NCBI RefSeq assembly: GCF_003713065.1 | Contig: NZ_CP033433.1 | Location: forward strand, 4,093,001-4,157,000 | Length of the DNA stretch: 64,000 nt | Origin: Cohnella candidum | GTDB lineage: Bacteria; Bacillota; Bacilli; Paenibacillales; Paenibacillaceae | Reading direction: 5' to 3' | Shown: in pieces, positions 1 through 7,768 of the stretch | How positions within the stretch are numbered: position 1 is the stretch's first letter | How the letters are laid out: each line of letters starts with the position of its first letter | The notes under the pieces: model-generated | The model's input: only the letters and a program-made list of their open reading frames with translations | What the model was told of the DNA's origin: nothing | Databases searched by the model: none | Position numbers and translations under genes: made by a program

Positions 1-2
1 AG

Positions 3-101
3 GATGCTTGCGAAACAGGCGGTTCAATCGAAATCGTGTGCCATGTATGCGGGAAAGCTTATACGTTTGAACCGGATGAAATTGAAGCCAGTAAACAATA
101 A
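3..101 (+). CDS. hslO: Hsp33 redox chaperone, C-terminal end (partial)
   Basis: Only the last 32 codons lie in the window; the gene starts to the left. The frame starting at base 3 contains VCHVCGKAYTF followed by an acidic helix and a TAA stop. This matches the second CxxC half of the zinc/redox switch at the end of Hsp33, a cytosolic holdase activated when the four cysteines release zinc and oxidise. The first cysteine pair is outside the window, so the call rests on about 30 residues. A U-tailed hairpin follows directly. Confidence 0.7.
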   Translation, partial: DACETGGSIEIVCHVCGKAYTFEPDEIEASKQ

Positions 102-133
102 AAAAGGAGCTTGCCTGAGCAGCTCCTTTTGTC
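102..133 (+). terminator. Terminator after hslO
   Basis: AAAAGGAGCT and AGCTCCTTTT form a 10-bp stem around a 9-base loop directly after the stop codon, ending in a T-run on the + strand. Confidence 0.75.
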
Positions 134-154
134 ATATGTGGCGTAGTTTAATCA

Positions 155-565
155 TTAACGTACATCCTCGAAATTCCGCAGCAGGCGTTCGCCCAGCTCT
201 TTTTCATTTGTTTTTAACTCTTGCATGATCGGAATGCTCATGTCGGTATTCGGGTTGTATTGAAGCCCCCAGTGCATGATGGCGAATAAAACCGGAATAA
301 GGTCCAGCGCTTTTTGCGTTGGCCGGTACATCGTTTGAGCCCGATTGGTCTCGCCTTCAATTTTGTTGAGCAAGCCTGAATCTACAAGGGTTTGGAGGCG
401 TGCGCTCAAAATATTGGTCGCGATGCCTTCGCGCGAAGCCAGGAATTCGCGGTAATACCGCTTGTTATGGATGAGGACGTCCCGAAGAATGACCAGACTC
501 CAAGGATCCCCCCATATGTCGAGCGCATATACAATCGGACATACGGTGGATGTTCGCTTTTTCAT
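155..565 (-). CDS. HxlR-family transcriptional regulator
   Basis: A 136-residue winged-helix regulator. It shows the family opening CPIVYALDIWGDPWSLVILRD, the Cys-Pro and G-x-x-W-S signature of HxlR proteins, then a wing region and a C-terminal dimerisation helix. The ATG at 565 is preferred to an upstream TTG because AAGG lies just before it and homology starts there. It lies 44 bp downstream of a cupin gene on the same strand and is probably co-transcribed with it. HxlR proteins bind TACT/AGTA palindromes, and one occurs at 1091-1115 over the likely promoter, so it probably represses its own operon. The signal is unknown; the N-terminal cysteine is the usual redox-sensing position in the YodB branch. 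Confidence 0.85.
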   Translation of the reverse strand: MKKRTSTVCPIVYALDIWGDPWSLVILRDVLIHNKRYYREFLASREGIATNILSARLQTLVDSGLLNKIEGETNRAQTMYRPTQKALDLIPVLFAIMHWGLQYNPNTDMSIPIMQELKTNEKELGERLLRNFEDVR

Positions 566-609
566 AGGCCTTATTATAAAATTCACACTTACTTTAAGCA
601 AGTTCCGGC

Positions 610-1029
610 CTATTCTTGCCAGGTCACCGGCTTATCCAGTATGACGCCATCCGTTTGTACCCACTGACGGAGACTGCCCTCTTGGGCTTGAATCACGATG
701 AACACTAAATCGCCGGTACCGTGATTGCGAAGCGTGCGTTCTCCTTGCGGCAAAACACGAACCGCACTTCCTTCCTTTACGTCAAAAGTCTGTCCGTCCA
801 CCTGAAACTGGCCTTGGCCGCCAATGAAAAGGTACAGCTCCTCATTTTCACGATGGGTGTGATAGAACGGGATAGAACCTCCCTCCGGCAGCTGATTCAG
901 TGAAACCTCCATGCCGGTGAGTCCAAGTCTATCCTTGAGAAAGTACTTACCTGGGACAGGATCCTTCGACATACTCAAAAGATTGTTAAAAGGACCTGCT
1001 TCCACAACGCTGAAATGAGTACCGTTCAT
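610..1029 (-). CDS. Cupin-domain protein
   Basis: A 139-residue single-domain cupin. The core HTHRENEELYLFIGG supplies the two histidines and the glutamate of cupin motif 1, and a second beta-rich motif (VRVLPQGERTLRN) follows, so a metal-binding beta-barrel is likely; no substrate can be named. The ATG at 1029, with AAGGGAAG upstream, is chosen over an ATG at 1068 because the best promoter places the transcript start only a few bases before 1068. It is the first gene of a cupin-HxlR operon; such pairs often respond to quinones or electrophiles, which is an inference here. Confidence 0.8.
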   Translation of the reverse strand: MNGTHFSVVEAGPFNNLLSMSKDPVPGKYFLKDRLGLTGMEVSLNQLPEGGSIPFYHTHRENEELYLFIGGQGQFQVDGQTFDVKEGSAVRVLPQGERTLRNHGTGDLVFIVIQAQEGSLRQWVQTDGVILDKPVTWQE

Positions 1030-1080
1030 TCGCAAACTTCCCTTCGATTTGATATAGCGCCACACCATGTTGATACATAG

Positions 1081-1115
1081 AGTATAGGATTTGTACTTTT
1101 AAATTGCAAGTACAA
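1081..1115 (-). promoter_or_regulatory. Promoter and HxlR-type operator of the cupin-hxlR operon
   Basis: On the minus strand TTGCAA (1104-1109) and TATACT (1081-1086) are separated by 17 bp. The -35 region lies inside an inverted repeat TTGTACTT-N9-AAGTACAA (1091-1098 and 1108-1115). The TACT...AGTA arms resemble sites bound by HxlR-family proteins such as YodB. Binding would block RNA polymerase, consistent with autorepression by the HxlR gene of this operon. Confidence 0.6.
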
Positions 1116-1138
1116 ATAGATGTGTAAACAAGCAGGGC

Positions 1139-1402
1139 CTATTTGTGGAGCAGATTCCGTAGAATTTCGGATACTTTCCCCTTGTTGAGCTGTTCCGGCG
1201 ACACCGCCTTGCCGTCCAAAGTAACCGCCGGCAAGGATCCGATTCCGTATTTTGCCGCACGGGACTGCAACTCGGCCTCGCATTCCGGACTGCCGACGTC
1301 ATAAACGAGTATGGAACATCGCGGGCAAGCCAACTCCCTGACTCTGGCTTCGAGATCATCCGATTGCGGGCTGCCGTCTTTAAAAATTTCGATCGTACTC
1401 AA
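1139..1402 (-). CDS. Small thioredoxin/glutaredoxin-fold protein
   Basis: An 87-residue protein with the order beta-strand, CPRC redox pair (Cys26, Cys29), beta-strand, third cysteine (Cys41), and the cis-proline segment GIGSLPAV typical of the thioredoxin fold. It starts at TTG 1402, preceded by AGGGAGGA at good spacing, and overlaps the end of the MerR gene by 4 bp, so the two are translationally coupled. Small proteins of this type sit with MerR regulators in metal or thiol stress loci and could act as a reductase or thiol/metal carrier. The actual partner is unknown. Confidence 0.7.
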   Translation of the reverse strand: MSTIEIFKDGSPQSDDLEARVRELACPRCSILVYDVGSPECEAELQSRAAKYGIGSLPAVTLDGKAVSPEQLNKGKVSEILRNLLHK

Positions 1403-1818
1403 TGCGCATCTTCCTCCCTTATTTTTTTCAGCACTGGGCAATTCCGTTGGGGAAGAGGATCGGATGGCGCGGAAAGTTCGACCGCTTGCTCCAGCAGCGA
1501 TTTGAAACTCGCCAGTCGGGTGATCTTTTCGTTGATTTCCACGATTTTAACGAGCGCCAGCGCCTGCATCTCTTCCACCGGAAAGTCGCTTTCCTGCTTG
1601 ATCAGCGCCAAAAGCTGCTTGATCTCATTCAGCGTAAATCCGAGATCCTGCGCTCTCTTGATCAGCCGAATGTCTTCGACAGCGGACTCCGAATACAGCC
1701 GATACCCCGAATCGCTTCTGGCGGGCTTCTGCAAAAGCTCGCGCTTTTCGTAATATTTCACGGTTTCCAGGTTGACGTTCGCCGCCTTGGCTACTTGCCC
1801 GATCGTGAGCCCCTTCAT
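1399..1818 (-). CDS. MerR-family regulator lacking most metal-binding cysteines
   Basis: A 139-residue MerR protein: winged helix-turn-helix at 1-70 (TIGQVAKAANVNLETVKYYE) and a dimerisation helix. It aligns well in layout with mercury-sensing MerR, but only one of the three Hg-binding cysteines remains (Cys127 in NCPVL); the positions of Cys82 and Cys117 are not cysteine. It probably does not sense mercury in the classical way. The ATG at 1818 has GGAGGAGG upstream. Transcription probably starts at a 19-bp-spacer promoter at 1841-1871, the usual MerR target, implying autoregulation. The thioredoxin-fold gene overlaps its stop codon. Confidence 0.85.
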   Translation of the reverse strand: MKGLTIGQVAKAANVNLETVKYYEKRELLQKPARSDSGYRLYSESAVEDIRLIKRAQDLGFTLNEIKQLLALIKQESDFPVEEMQALALVKIVEINEKITRLASFKSLLEQAVELSAPSDPLPQRNCPVLKKIREEDAH

Positions 1819-1840
1819 TGCGTTCCTCCTCCCTTCCTTA

Positions 1841-1871
1841 GGATAAACTCCGGACCATGGTACCGGGTCAA
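1841..1871 (-). promoter_or_regulatory. MerR-type promoter with 19-bp spacer
   Basis: On the minus strand TTGACC (1866-1871) and TTATCC (1841-1846) are separated by 19 bp, too long for normal sigma-A use but the classic spacing that MerR proteins correct by untwisting DNA. The spacer contains the palindrome ACCATGGT flanked by CCGG on both sides. It reads into the merR gene. Confidence 0.65.
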
Positions 1872-1875
1872 GCGG

Positions 1876-1913
1876 CAAAAATGCCGACAAGCCGACCCAT
1901 CGGGGGCCGGCTT
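1876..1913 (-). terminator. Terminator of the SDR-tetR unit
   Basis: On the minus strand, just after the tetR stop, a 10-bp stem with one mismatch (1889-1898 with 1904-1913) is followed by a short T-run. Confidence 0.6.
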
Positions 1914-1919
1914 GCTCCG

Positions 1920-2513
1920 TTATTTCGTCAAGATGTTCAGCAGACGGTCGACTTCCTGCGTCCAATCCATGCCCATCGCCTTGGCATCTTGAAGCATAAG
2001 ACCGGTAATCACCGAAAGAAATAAAATCAACCGCTTGTAAGCGTCGCCCTCTGCGAACTGTCCTTCCTGCTGCCCTCGGACAAATATCGGAATTATCTGC
2101 TCGATGGTATCCTGGGGCGAATACCGCTCGATTGCTTCCTTCGCCTTGCTCGGAACGCCTTCCGAGGTTTGCGCTTGTTGAACGAGCAGGAAATAGTGCT
2201 TGTGGTTCTCATCCAACAATTGAAGCGTGAACGCCTTTAGTTGCTCAAGAGGCGAACCCGGTAATTTTCCGATTTCCCGGATGGCGTTCCGGGACTCCTC
2301 GATCGCCTCTTCCACGAGAAGCGCGAAAATCTCGTCTTTGGATTCAAAATAGCGGTACGATAGCCCTTGGCTGATGCCGGCCTCCTCCGCGATCATGCTC
2401 ATCTTCGTGCCGGCAAGCCCTTTCTCCGCGAAAACTTTAAGAGCCGCCCTTTTGATCTGATCTTTGCGTTCGTCGAGCGCTTGTTCGGTTTGCGCTCTTC
2501 CAATTTTCGGCAT
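1920..2513 (-). CDS. TetR/AcrR-family repressor
   Basis: A 197-residue TetR protein. The helix-turn-helix is at about 20-66 (AALKVFAEKGLAGTKMSMIA then SQGLSYRYFESKDEI), followed by a variable ligand-binding domain. The ATG at 2513 has AAGGA upstream. It lies 37 bp downstream of a short-chain dehydrogenase gene and is likely co-transcribed with it from the promoter at 3508-3536, where two palindromic sites lie. The most economical reading is that it represses its own operon and is released by a substrate or product of the dehydrogenase. The ligand is unknown. Confidence 0.85.
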   Translation of the reverse strand: MPKIGRAQTEQALDERKDQIKRAALKVFAEKGLAGTKMSMIAEEAGISQGLSYRYFESKDEIFALLVEEAIEESRNAIREIGKLPGSPLEQLKAFTLQLLDENHKHYFLLVQQAQTSEGVPSKAKEAIERYSPQDTIEQIIPIFVRGQQEGQFAEGDAYKRLILFLSVITGLMLQDAKAMGMDWTQEVDRLLNILTK

Positions 2514-2550
2514 CGATTATCCTTCTTCCCTATTTGTGCGTCGACGTCGA

Positions 2551-3462
2551 TTAAGCTTCCGATGCGCGAATTTGCGCCCAGCTCACTTCCCAGAGCCTTT
2601 TCGCCGCTTCCATGTTGCTCGCTTGTACCGACGGCGTCCTCACTTGCTTATCGGCGTAGTAACGCCCGCTTTCCAGGTTCTTCGAGTCGGTATCCGCCAG
2701 CCACACCAGCGTTTCCGCGCCCTTCTCGGGGGTATGGGCAAATCTCTTCATGACGGCCATCGTCATCCGGGCCATCCATCCGTTGTCCTGATTGAAATTC
2801 GTGGCGACCAGTCCCGGATCGAAGCAATACGCAGATACATTAGTGCCTTTCAACTGCTGCGCCAGTTCAGCGGTGAATAAAATGTTCGCCAGCTTCGTCT
2901 CGCCGTATCGAAAATTAGGGCCGCCCTTCATTTTCCCCAGAAATCCAAAATAACCCTTAGCGCTCAAGTCATCGAAATTGATGCCCTTCATCGCCATCTT
3001 ATGACCGTGGGAAGACGTCGTAATAATGCGGGAATCTTCACTCATCATCAGTCTATCAAGCAGCAGGTTCGTTAACAAGAATGGGGCGATATGGTTGACT
3101 GCCCAAGTCATCTCCAGACCATCCTCCGTCAGCTTATGATCGACGAACATGGCGCCCGCGTTATTGATCAGGATATCGATCTTCGGACATTGCTCCAATA
3201 TCTCGTTTGCCGCGCGGCGGATGGAACTTTGGGAAGACATGTCGGCAATAAACACGTCGACCGTGACCTGATTGCCGGAAGACGCCCGCAGTCTGGCCGC
3301 AACCTCATTGGCTTTGGCCGCATTGCGCGCAATGATGCCCAAATTCGCCCCTCCGGCGGCTAACGCTTGCGCGGCCGCCAACCCGATCCCGCTCGTCGCA
3401 CCTGTGATCACTGCATATTTTCCTTTTACATTTTGACCGTTCACTTGTTTGAATTCGTTCAT
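2551..3462 (-). CDS. Short-chain dehydrogenase/reductase (SDR)
   Basis: A 303-residue NAD(P)-dependent oxidoreductase of the retinol-dehydrogenase-like SDR group. TGATSGIG at 20-27 is the dinucleotide-binding motif, NNAG follows, a serine pair near 150 and Tyr186-x3-Lys190 (YGETK) form the catalytic set. The ATG at 3462 has AGGAGG nine bases upstream and begins at the natural SDR N-terminus. First gene of an SDR-tetR unit behind a strong operator-embedded promoter. The substrate cannot be predicted; regulation by a TetR protein suggests an induced detoxification or lipid-alcohol role. Confidence 0.88.
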   Translation of the reverse strand: MNEFKQVNGQNVKGKYAVITGATSGIGLAAAQALAAGGANLGIIARNAAKANEVAARLRASSGNQVTVDVFIADMSSQSSIRRAANEILEQCPKIDILINNAGAMFVDHKLTEDGLEMTWAVNHIAPFLLTNLLLDRLMMSEDSRIITTSSHGHKMAMKGINFDDLSAKGYFGFLGKMKGGPNFRYGETKLANILFTAELAQQLKGTNVSAYCFDPGLVATNFNQDNGWMARMTMAVMKRFAHTPEKGAETLVWLADTDSKNLESGRYYADKQVRTPSVQASNMEAAKRLWEVSWAQIRASEA

Positions 3463-3480
3463 TTGAGATGCCTCCTTATT

Positions 3481-3536
3481 AAATGAATGATTCATTCATT
3501 TGTCATTAGTATATGAACGGTTCATTCATTTGTCAA
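3481..3536 (-). promoter_or_regulatory. Operator-embedded promoter of the SDR-tetR unit
   Basis: On the minus strand TTGACA (3531-3536) and TATACT (3508-3513) are 17 bp apart. One operator, ATGAAC-g-GTTCAT, lies in the spacer; a second, the perfect palindrome AAATGAATGA-t-TCATTCATTT (3481-3501), lies just downstream of the start point. The 15-mer TTCATTCATTTGTCA recurs at 3491 and 3521, a 30-bp phase. This is a typical TetR double-operator arrangement. Confidence 0.7.
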
Positions 3537-3555
3537 CGGGCGTTTCATGTTCATA

Positions 3556-3593
3556 AATAAAAAAGAGGAGTATCCCCATGAAAGGTACTCCTC
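3556..3593 (-). terminator. Terminator of the DoxX pair
   Basis: GAGGAGTA (3565-3572) pairs with TACTCCTC (3586-3593); on the minus strand the stem is followed by T6, about 12 bp after the stop of the DoxX gene. Confidence 0.8.
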
Positions 3594-3604
3594 CGAATGC
3601 TTAT

Positions 3605-3949
3605 TTATGCTTGCACGGCTGCCAAGGCAACCGCAATTAATGTGATTACGAAAGCCGGCATCGCTTGCCCGGGAGGATGCTTGACTCTGAAATGAGACAG
3701 GCATGCCGCCAGCATGGTAATGCCGATCCAGATCCCTGCCCACACGGCCGTTTCCCGATTCCAGTAGCCGACAACAAGTCCGGCTGCTCCGGCGAGTTGA
3801 ACGAATCCCGTTACCACTCGGAACCATTGCGGCAGTTTTAGCGATTCGAACATATCCTTGAAATTTTTCGAACCGGCGAGCTTGCTCGCACCGCCAAAGG
3901 TCATGGAGACGAGCAGAAAACTTTGGAAAATCACAAACACGATGTACAT
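3605..3949 (-). CDS. DoxX-family membrane protein
   Basis: A 114-residue integral membrane protein with four predicted helices and the DoxX-like core (GGASKLAGSKNFKDMFESLKLP then a hydrophobic hairpin ending in HPPGQAMPAFV). DoxX-like proteins occur in redox and thiol stress systems of actinobacteria and bacilli, but no reaction is established for this branch. The ATG at 3949 has GGGGGAG upstream. It lies 27 bp downstream of a second DoxX-like gene and ends in a terminator, so the two form one transcript from the promoter at 4438-4467. Confidence 0.8.
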   Translation of the reverse strand: MYIVFVIFQSFLLVSMTFGGASKLAGSKNFKDMFESLKLPQWFRVVTGFVQLAGAAGLVVGYWNRETAVWAGIWIGITMLAACLSHFRVKHPPGQAMPAFVITLIAVALAAVQA

Positions 3950-3976
3950 GGGTTTCTCCCCCTATTCGGAATTTTG

Positions 3977-4396
3977 TTAAAGTCTGCGGCTCTTGGGACG
4001 CAGCGCCCACGAAGCGATATTTAACGCGGCATATGTGAGCGGCAGGATTACATGAAACCCGGAATCGCCGTAATCGTTTGCAAACACATGGGATAACGCC
4101 GCGCCCGTCATTAAAAAGAAGATACCGGCATGAGCCCATTCTTTGAGTCGAGGAAGACCCGGCGCGAGGATCGCCAGGACTCCAAGCAATTTCCAAGTCC
4201 CGAGAATTTTTGTAATGTATAGCGGGAAACCGATATGGGTCACTAACTCGACGTTTCCCCCATATCGCATCAGTTGACCAATGCCGCTTAACGTTATCGA
4301 TATTGCGAGTAGTACTGTGATGGTCCAATAGGCAATCATTCTTCCTCGGGACTGTGTTATGAATTTCGCGGTTGTTACCGTACTGATCGTATTCAT
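3977..4396 (-). CDS. DoxX-like membrane protein
   Basis: A 139-residue protein with four hydrophobic helices and the DoxX-like loop YITKILGTWKLLGVLAILAPGLPRLKEW, a hallmark of the DoxX_2 group. The ATG at 4396 follows AGGAGGG. It is the promoter-proximal member of a two-gene DoxX operon; the paired genes may form a heteromeric membrane complex, which is inference. Transcription is very probably controlled by a repressor at the double GGTGTC operator immediately upstream, although no regulator gene lies next to it. Confidence 0.8.
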   Translation of the reverse strand: MNTISTVTTAKFITQSRGRMIAYWTITVLLAISITLSGIGQLMRYGGNVELVTHIGFPLYITKILGTWKLLGVLAILAPGLPRLKEWAHAGIFFLMTGAALSHVFANDYGDSGFHVILPLTYAALNIASWALRPKSRRL

Positions 4397-4415
4397 TTGT
4401 TTCCCTCCTTTATCT

Positions 4416-4467
4416 GACACCATTTGGTGTCGGTTTGATTATAGGACACCTTTTGGTGTCCTGTCAA
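4416..4467 (-). promoter_or_regulatory. Consensus promoter with two GACACC/GGTGTC operators
   Basis: On the minus strand TTGACA (4462-4467) and TATAAT (4438-4443), both perfect, are separated by 18 bp. The spacer is entirely the palindrome GGACACC-tttt-GGTGTCC (4444-4461). A second palindrome, GACACCA-tt-TGGTGTC (4416-4431), lies just after the start point, 29 bp centre to centre. A repressor bound to both would silence the DoxX pair; the regulator is not adjacent. Confidence 0.75.
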
Positions 4468-4489
4468 TTCATTTTTTGAATTAAGAAAA

Positions 4490-4513
4490 GAACTCTCCAC
4501 ACTCGGAGAGTTC
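4490..4513. terminator. Hairpin between divergent units, possible minus-strand terminator
   Basis: GAACTCTCC pairs with GGAGAGTTC around a 6-base loop. A T-rich stretch follows only on the minus strand, where no gene ends nearby. It may insulate the DoxX promoter from antisense reading, or be a relic. Confidence 0.35.
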
Positions 4514-4603
4514 TCGCAGTAATTTGTAATGATTTTCAAATTCCCCTATCCTTATTTTATTGCCATTCGTGCGTCACACTCCAAGAAACGGGGACTACTT
4601 GCA

Positions 4604-5869
4604 ATGAAATCCTCGATTTTAACCCGCCCTTTCTATTACCTGTGGACCACGCAGACAACGGCGAACGCGGCGGATGTTCTTTACATTATGGCACTTACGG
4701 TGCTGGTATTAAACCGGACCGACTCGCTGGTATCGGCGGCCTTGATGCCGTTGATGCGCAGCGGCGCCCAAATGTTGAGCGGCTTGATCGCACCGCTGCT
4801 GATGAACCGCTTCAAGCTGCCGGCATTGCTGCTCCTTTCGCAGACGGGCCAGTGTATTTTGTTCCTCTGTCTGGCCTTATACTTACAGCTTAACGATAAC
4901 AACTCGTCGCTTGTTCTTGTTTTTACGCTCGTTTTTATCATGTCCTTCCTTGACGGATGGACGGTTCCAGCTCGCAATGCGCTTGTTCCGCGGCTCGTGG
5001 CGCATGAGCAGGGTCTGCTCAAGGCAAACGGCCTTATCAGCGTGAGTGACCAGGTGGTACAGTTTGCGGGCTGGGGACTGAGCGGCCTGATCGTCGCTTT
5101 TCTAGGCCCCGGTCACACGCTGCTATTGACGGTCATCCTCTACGGGTTAGCCGCGGTTTTTACGCTGGGCGTCAAAGAGCCGCCCGATGTCGAGTCGGTA
5201 CGGCGGCATACAGCAGAGGACAACTCGGCTGCACCTTCGTCCAAATGGCACACCCTGACCGAAGGCTGGAAAATGATCTGGCAGATGTCGCGATTACGGT
5301 TGCTTACATTTATGGACATCATCGACATGCTGGGCGGGTCGGTATGGGTCGGTGCCTTTACGCTCGCCTTCGTGCAAGTCGCCCTAGGAAAAGGTGAAGA
5401 GTGGTGGGGGTTCATCAATGGAGCATATTTTGCGGGGACAGTCGGCGGCGGGTTGCTGGTGCTGACGTTGGCGCGGGCGATCGGGAACCGCTACCTGGCA
5501 GCCATGTTGATCGGCATGGCGGGGTACGGCATCCTTACAGCTCTCTACGCCATCAACACCCGGCCCATCATTGCGCTTATTCTCGTGTTGTTGATGGGAC
5601 CGTTCGCCGAACTGTCGATCGTCAACCGGCGCACCTTGATTCAGCGCAGCGTAGCCAAAGAGACGCTGCCCAAAGTATTGTCGGCTCAAGCCTCCCTGCT
5701 GAATCTCGTTTTCTGTATCTCGCTGCTGGTTATGGCTAGCCTAGCCGAATGGTTCGGCATCGTGAACCTGTATTTACTCGCGGCAGGACTCACTCTGCTG
5801 GCGCTAGGGGTAGGCCTGATCGGCCGCCGGACCTTCCATAACGCGGCCGACCCCGGCGCGGGCGATTAA
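4604..5869 (+). CDS. MFS transporter
   Basis: A 421-residue major facilitator with about 12 hydrophobic helices; the start of the N-terminal half (FYYLWTTQTTANAADVLYIMALTVLVLNRTDS) and a loop rich in charged residues near 200-230 resemble the macrolide-efflux/MFS_3 group. Export of a small molecule is likely, but the substrate is unknown. The ATG at 4604 is chosen because the MFS N-terminus begins there and GGGGA lies upstream; an in-frame ATG at 4529 would add 25 residues with no membrane segment. It stands alone and converges with the nucleotidyltransferase gene, overlapping its end by 4 bp. Confidence 0.82.
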   Translation: MKSSILTRPFYYLWTTQTTANAADVLYIMALTVLVLNRTDSLVSAALMPLMRSGAQMLSGLIAPLLMNRFKLPALLLLSQTGQCILFLCLALYLQLNDNNSSLVLVFTLVFIMSFLDGWTVPARNALVPRLVAHEQGLLKANGLISVSDQVVQFAGWGLSGLIVAFLGPGHTLLLTVILYGLAAVFTLGVKEPPDVESVRRHTAEDNSAAPSSKWHTLTEGWKMIWQMSRLRLLTFMDIIDMLGGSVWVGAFTLAFVQVALGKGEEWWGFINGAYFAGTVGGGLLVLTLARAIGNRYLAAMLIGMAGYGILTALYAINTRPIIALILVLLMGPFAELSIVNRRTLIQRSVAKETLPKVLSAQASLLNLVFCISLLVMASLAEWFGIVNLYLLAAGLTLLALGVGLIGRRTFHNAADPGAGD

Positions 5870-6648
5870 ACTCCGCCACGCTGACTTGTCGCCAACCGTC
5901 TGATTTCCGCACCCATTCTGGCGTTAACGGGATATACTTCTTCCAAGAAACGAAGAATATTCAGCGCCGATTCCGGGGTCCGCTCATATCCCTGCATCAT
6001 TCCGCCTACTCGTTCCGCAAAGGAAGGGTACCTCTTTTCCATCCGCCGTTCCTCTCCGAACACGTCCGGAAAGTACGCCTCTTCCTTCTCCAACAAATGC
6101 AGCACGCTAAGGACGCTATCCACGGCATGGCTCTGGACGAACCGCGCCGCGGAGAGTTTCTCTCCTCGGGCATATCGGCATAGTCCCACGTACAGGTTGG
6201 TCAGAGCCTCATTCAGCGGAAAATCCAGTCCCTCTCTTCGCTGCGTTTCCGTCTTTCTTCCGCCCTTGGCGATCTCCGGCTTCGCGTAATCCGGATCCAT
6301 CCAAACGATTCTTCCCTCCGAGTAGGCGATATGTTCCATTTCCTCCTCCTCGAACACGGCAAACTCGCCGTATATCCCATCCTCGAACAGGATCTTGTGT
6401 CCGTCCACCGTATTCTTGAAGGTATACGCCAACGGAGATACCTCCTCCAGCCAATCCAAACGTTCTATATACGCTTGTTTAAACCCCGGCTTCACGATCA
6501 CGAAAAAGTCCAAATCGGAGTATTCATCGATTCGTCCCGTTTCCACCCCTACCGATCCGACTCCCAACAAAAGCAGCGCCTCGCCTCTGCGCTCCAGCGA
6601 ACCTCCGATTTCATCCAGCCTTCCAAGAAGGTGCTCCTTCGAAGCCAT
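5866..6648 (-). CDS. Nucleotidyltransferase-domain protein
   Basis: A 260-residue protein with the polymerase-beta-type nucleotidyltransferase motif: GSVGVETGRIDEYSDLDFFV at about 31-50 gives Gly-Ser and the Asp45-x-Asp47 metal ligands. The rest is helical and resembles the C-terminal part of aminoglycoside-adenylyltransferase-like proteins. It could adenylylate a small molecule or protein; no target can be named. The ATG at 6648 has GGAGGAG upstream. It converges on the MFS gene with a 4-bp overlap. Confidence 0.72.
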   Translation of the reverse strand: MASKEHLLGRLDEIGGSLERRGEALLLLGVGSVGVETGRIDEYSDLDFFVIVKPGFKQAYIERLDWLEEVSPLAYTFKNTVDGHKILFEDGIYGEFAVFEEEEMEHIAYSEGRIVWMDPDYAKPEIAKGGRKTETQRREGLDFPLNEALTNLYVGLCRYARGEKLSAARFVQSHAVDSVLSVLHLLEKEEAYFPDVFGEERRMEKRYPSFAERVGGMMQGYERTPESALNILRFLEEVYPVNARMGAEIRRLATSQRGGV

Positions 6649-6670
6649 CCCCAATCTCCTCCATTCAGTC

Positions 6671-6714
6671 AATAAAAAAAGGTCCAACCCCAATTGCCGC
6701 GAGGTTGAACCTTT
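6671..6714 (-). terminator. Terminator of the YitT gene
   Basis: A 12-bp stem with one mismatch (6678-6689 with 6703-6714), followed on the minus strand by T7. Confidence 0.8.
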
Positions 6715-6782
6715 CGGTTACATAGCCTTTAAATTATTTTCAGAGTATTTTAAAAACGCTTCGCTGTCAAGACCGTTCCGGA

Positions 6783-7652
6783 TTAGTGAATATCGTGCTT
6801 CTTGAAGTTTCCGCCTTTCACTTCGGCAACGTCGTACACCATCACAAAGGCACTCGGATCGATTTTATGGATGATTTCTTTCATTTTGCTTTCCTCCAAC
6901 CGGTTAATGACGCAAGTAATCTCCTTGAACTGTTCGTTGGTGTATCCGCCTTCCACGAGATTATATGTAGCACCGCGTCCTAAGCGGTCGCGAATGGTTT
7001 CCACCATGGTTTCCGGATGCCTGGTGATGATTTTGAACGTTTTCGCGCCGCTCAAACCTTCTTCAACAATATGAATCACTTTCGAGGCAATATAATAAGC
7101 GATGCCTGACATAATCGCGCCTTGTAGGCCAAAAACGGTTGAAACGACAATAAACACGAACACGTTCAGGAATAAGATAAGATCGCTGGTACCGAAAGGC
7201 AGTTTCCGGGAGAGCAATACGGCTAACATATCAATCCCGTCCAGCGCACCGCCGTTCCGTAAGGCCAGACCCATTCCAAAACCGATGATAATACCGCCGA
7301 CAACGGTCACCAGGAGCGTATCGCCTTGGAGGATGGGGGAAATTTCATGCATGACGACCGTGCCGACAGCCAATGAAGCAATACCGAGCACGGAATAAAT
7401 CGCGAAGGTTTTTCCGATTTGCTTGTATCCCAAAAAGATAAACGGAACATTGAGAATCGCGATGAGCAGTCCTAACGGCATTCCGATAAGCTCCGATCCT
7501 ACGATGCTTAAACCTGTCACCCCGCCGTCGGATACATTGTTCGGGATTAATACGGCTTCAAGACCATAGGCGGTGATGAAGGCTCCTATGATCACGGCCA
7601 GTCCGCGTAAAATTTTCATGAAAACGGCAGGTTGTTCTTGCGTTGTCTTCAT
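6783..7652 (-). CDS. YitT-family (DUF161/DUF2179) membrane protein
   Basis: A 289-residue protein with five to six N-terminal membrane helices containing the family motif IPNNVSDGGVTGLSI and LRNGGALDGIDMLAVLLSRK, and a C-terminal cytosolic DUF2179 domain (FKIITRHPETMVETIRDRLGRGATY...). The family is widespread in Bacillota with no agreed transport substrate; a nucleotide- or ligand-binding role for the C-terminal domain is suspected. The ATG at 7652 has GAGGTC upstream. It is monocistronic, with a strong terminator, and divergent from the DsrE-like gene. Confidence 0.88.
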   Translation of the reverse strand: MKTTQEQPAVFMKILRGLAVIIGAFITAYGLEAVLIPNNVSDGGVTGLSIVGSELIGMPLGLLIAILNVPFIFLGYKQIGKTFAIYSVLGIASLAVGTVVMHEISPILQGDTLLVTVVGGIIIGFGMGLALRNGGALDGIDMLAVLLSRKLPFGTSDLILFLNVFVFIVVSTVFGLQGAIMSGIAYYIASKVIHIVEEGLSGAKTFKIITRHPETMVETIRDRLGRGATYNLVEGGYTNEQFKEITCVINRLEESKMKEIIHKIDPSAFVMVYDVAEVKGGNFKKHDIH

Positions 7653-7768
7653 TTTATGACCTCATTTCATTGTACTGTCTTCCTGCAAACCCATTTTTAA
7701 CAGATCGCGATGCAGTTAAAGAGAATGTTCGATTAAAGGCTGATTTATTCAGTCTTTAATGGCAAAGT

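Noticed and set aside
3522..4328. A 268-codon minus-strand frame
   Set aside because: Covers the two DoxX genes in another frame and reads through operators and terminators; no family resemblance.
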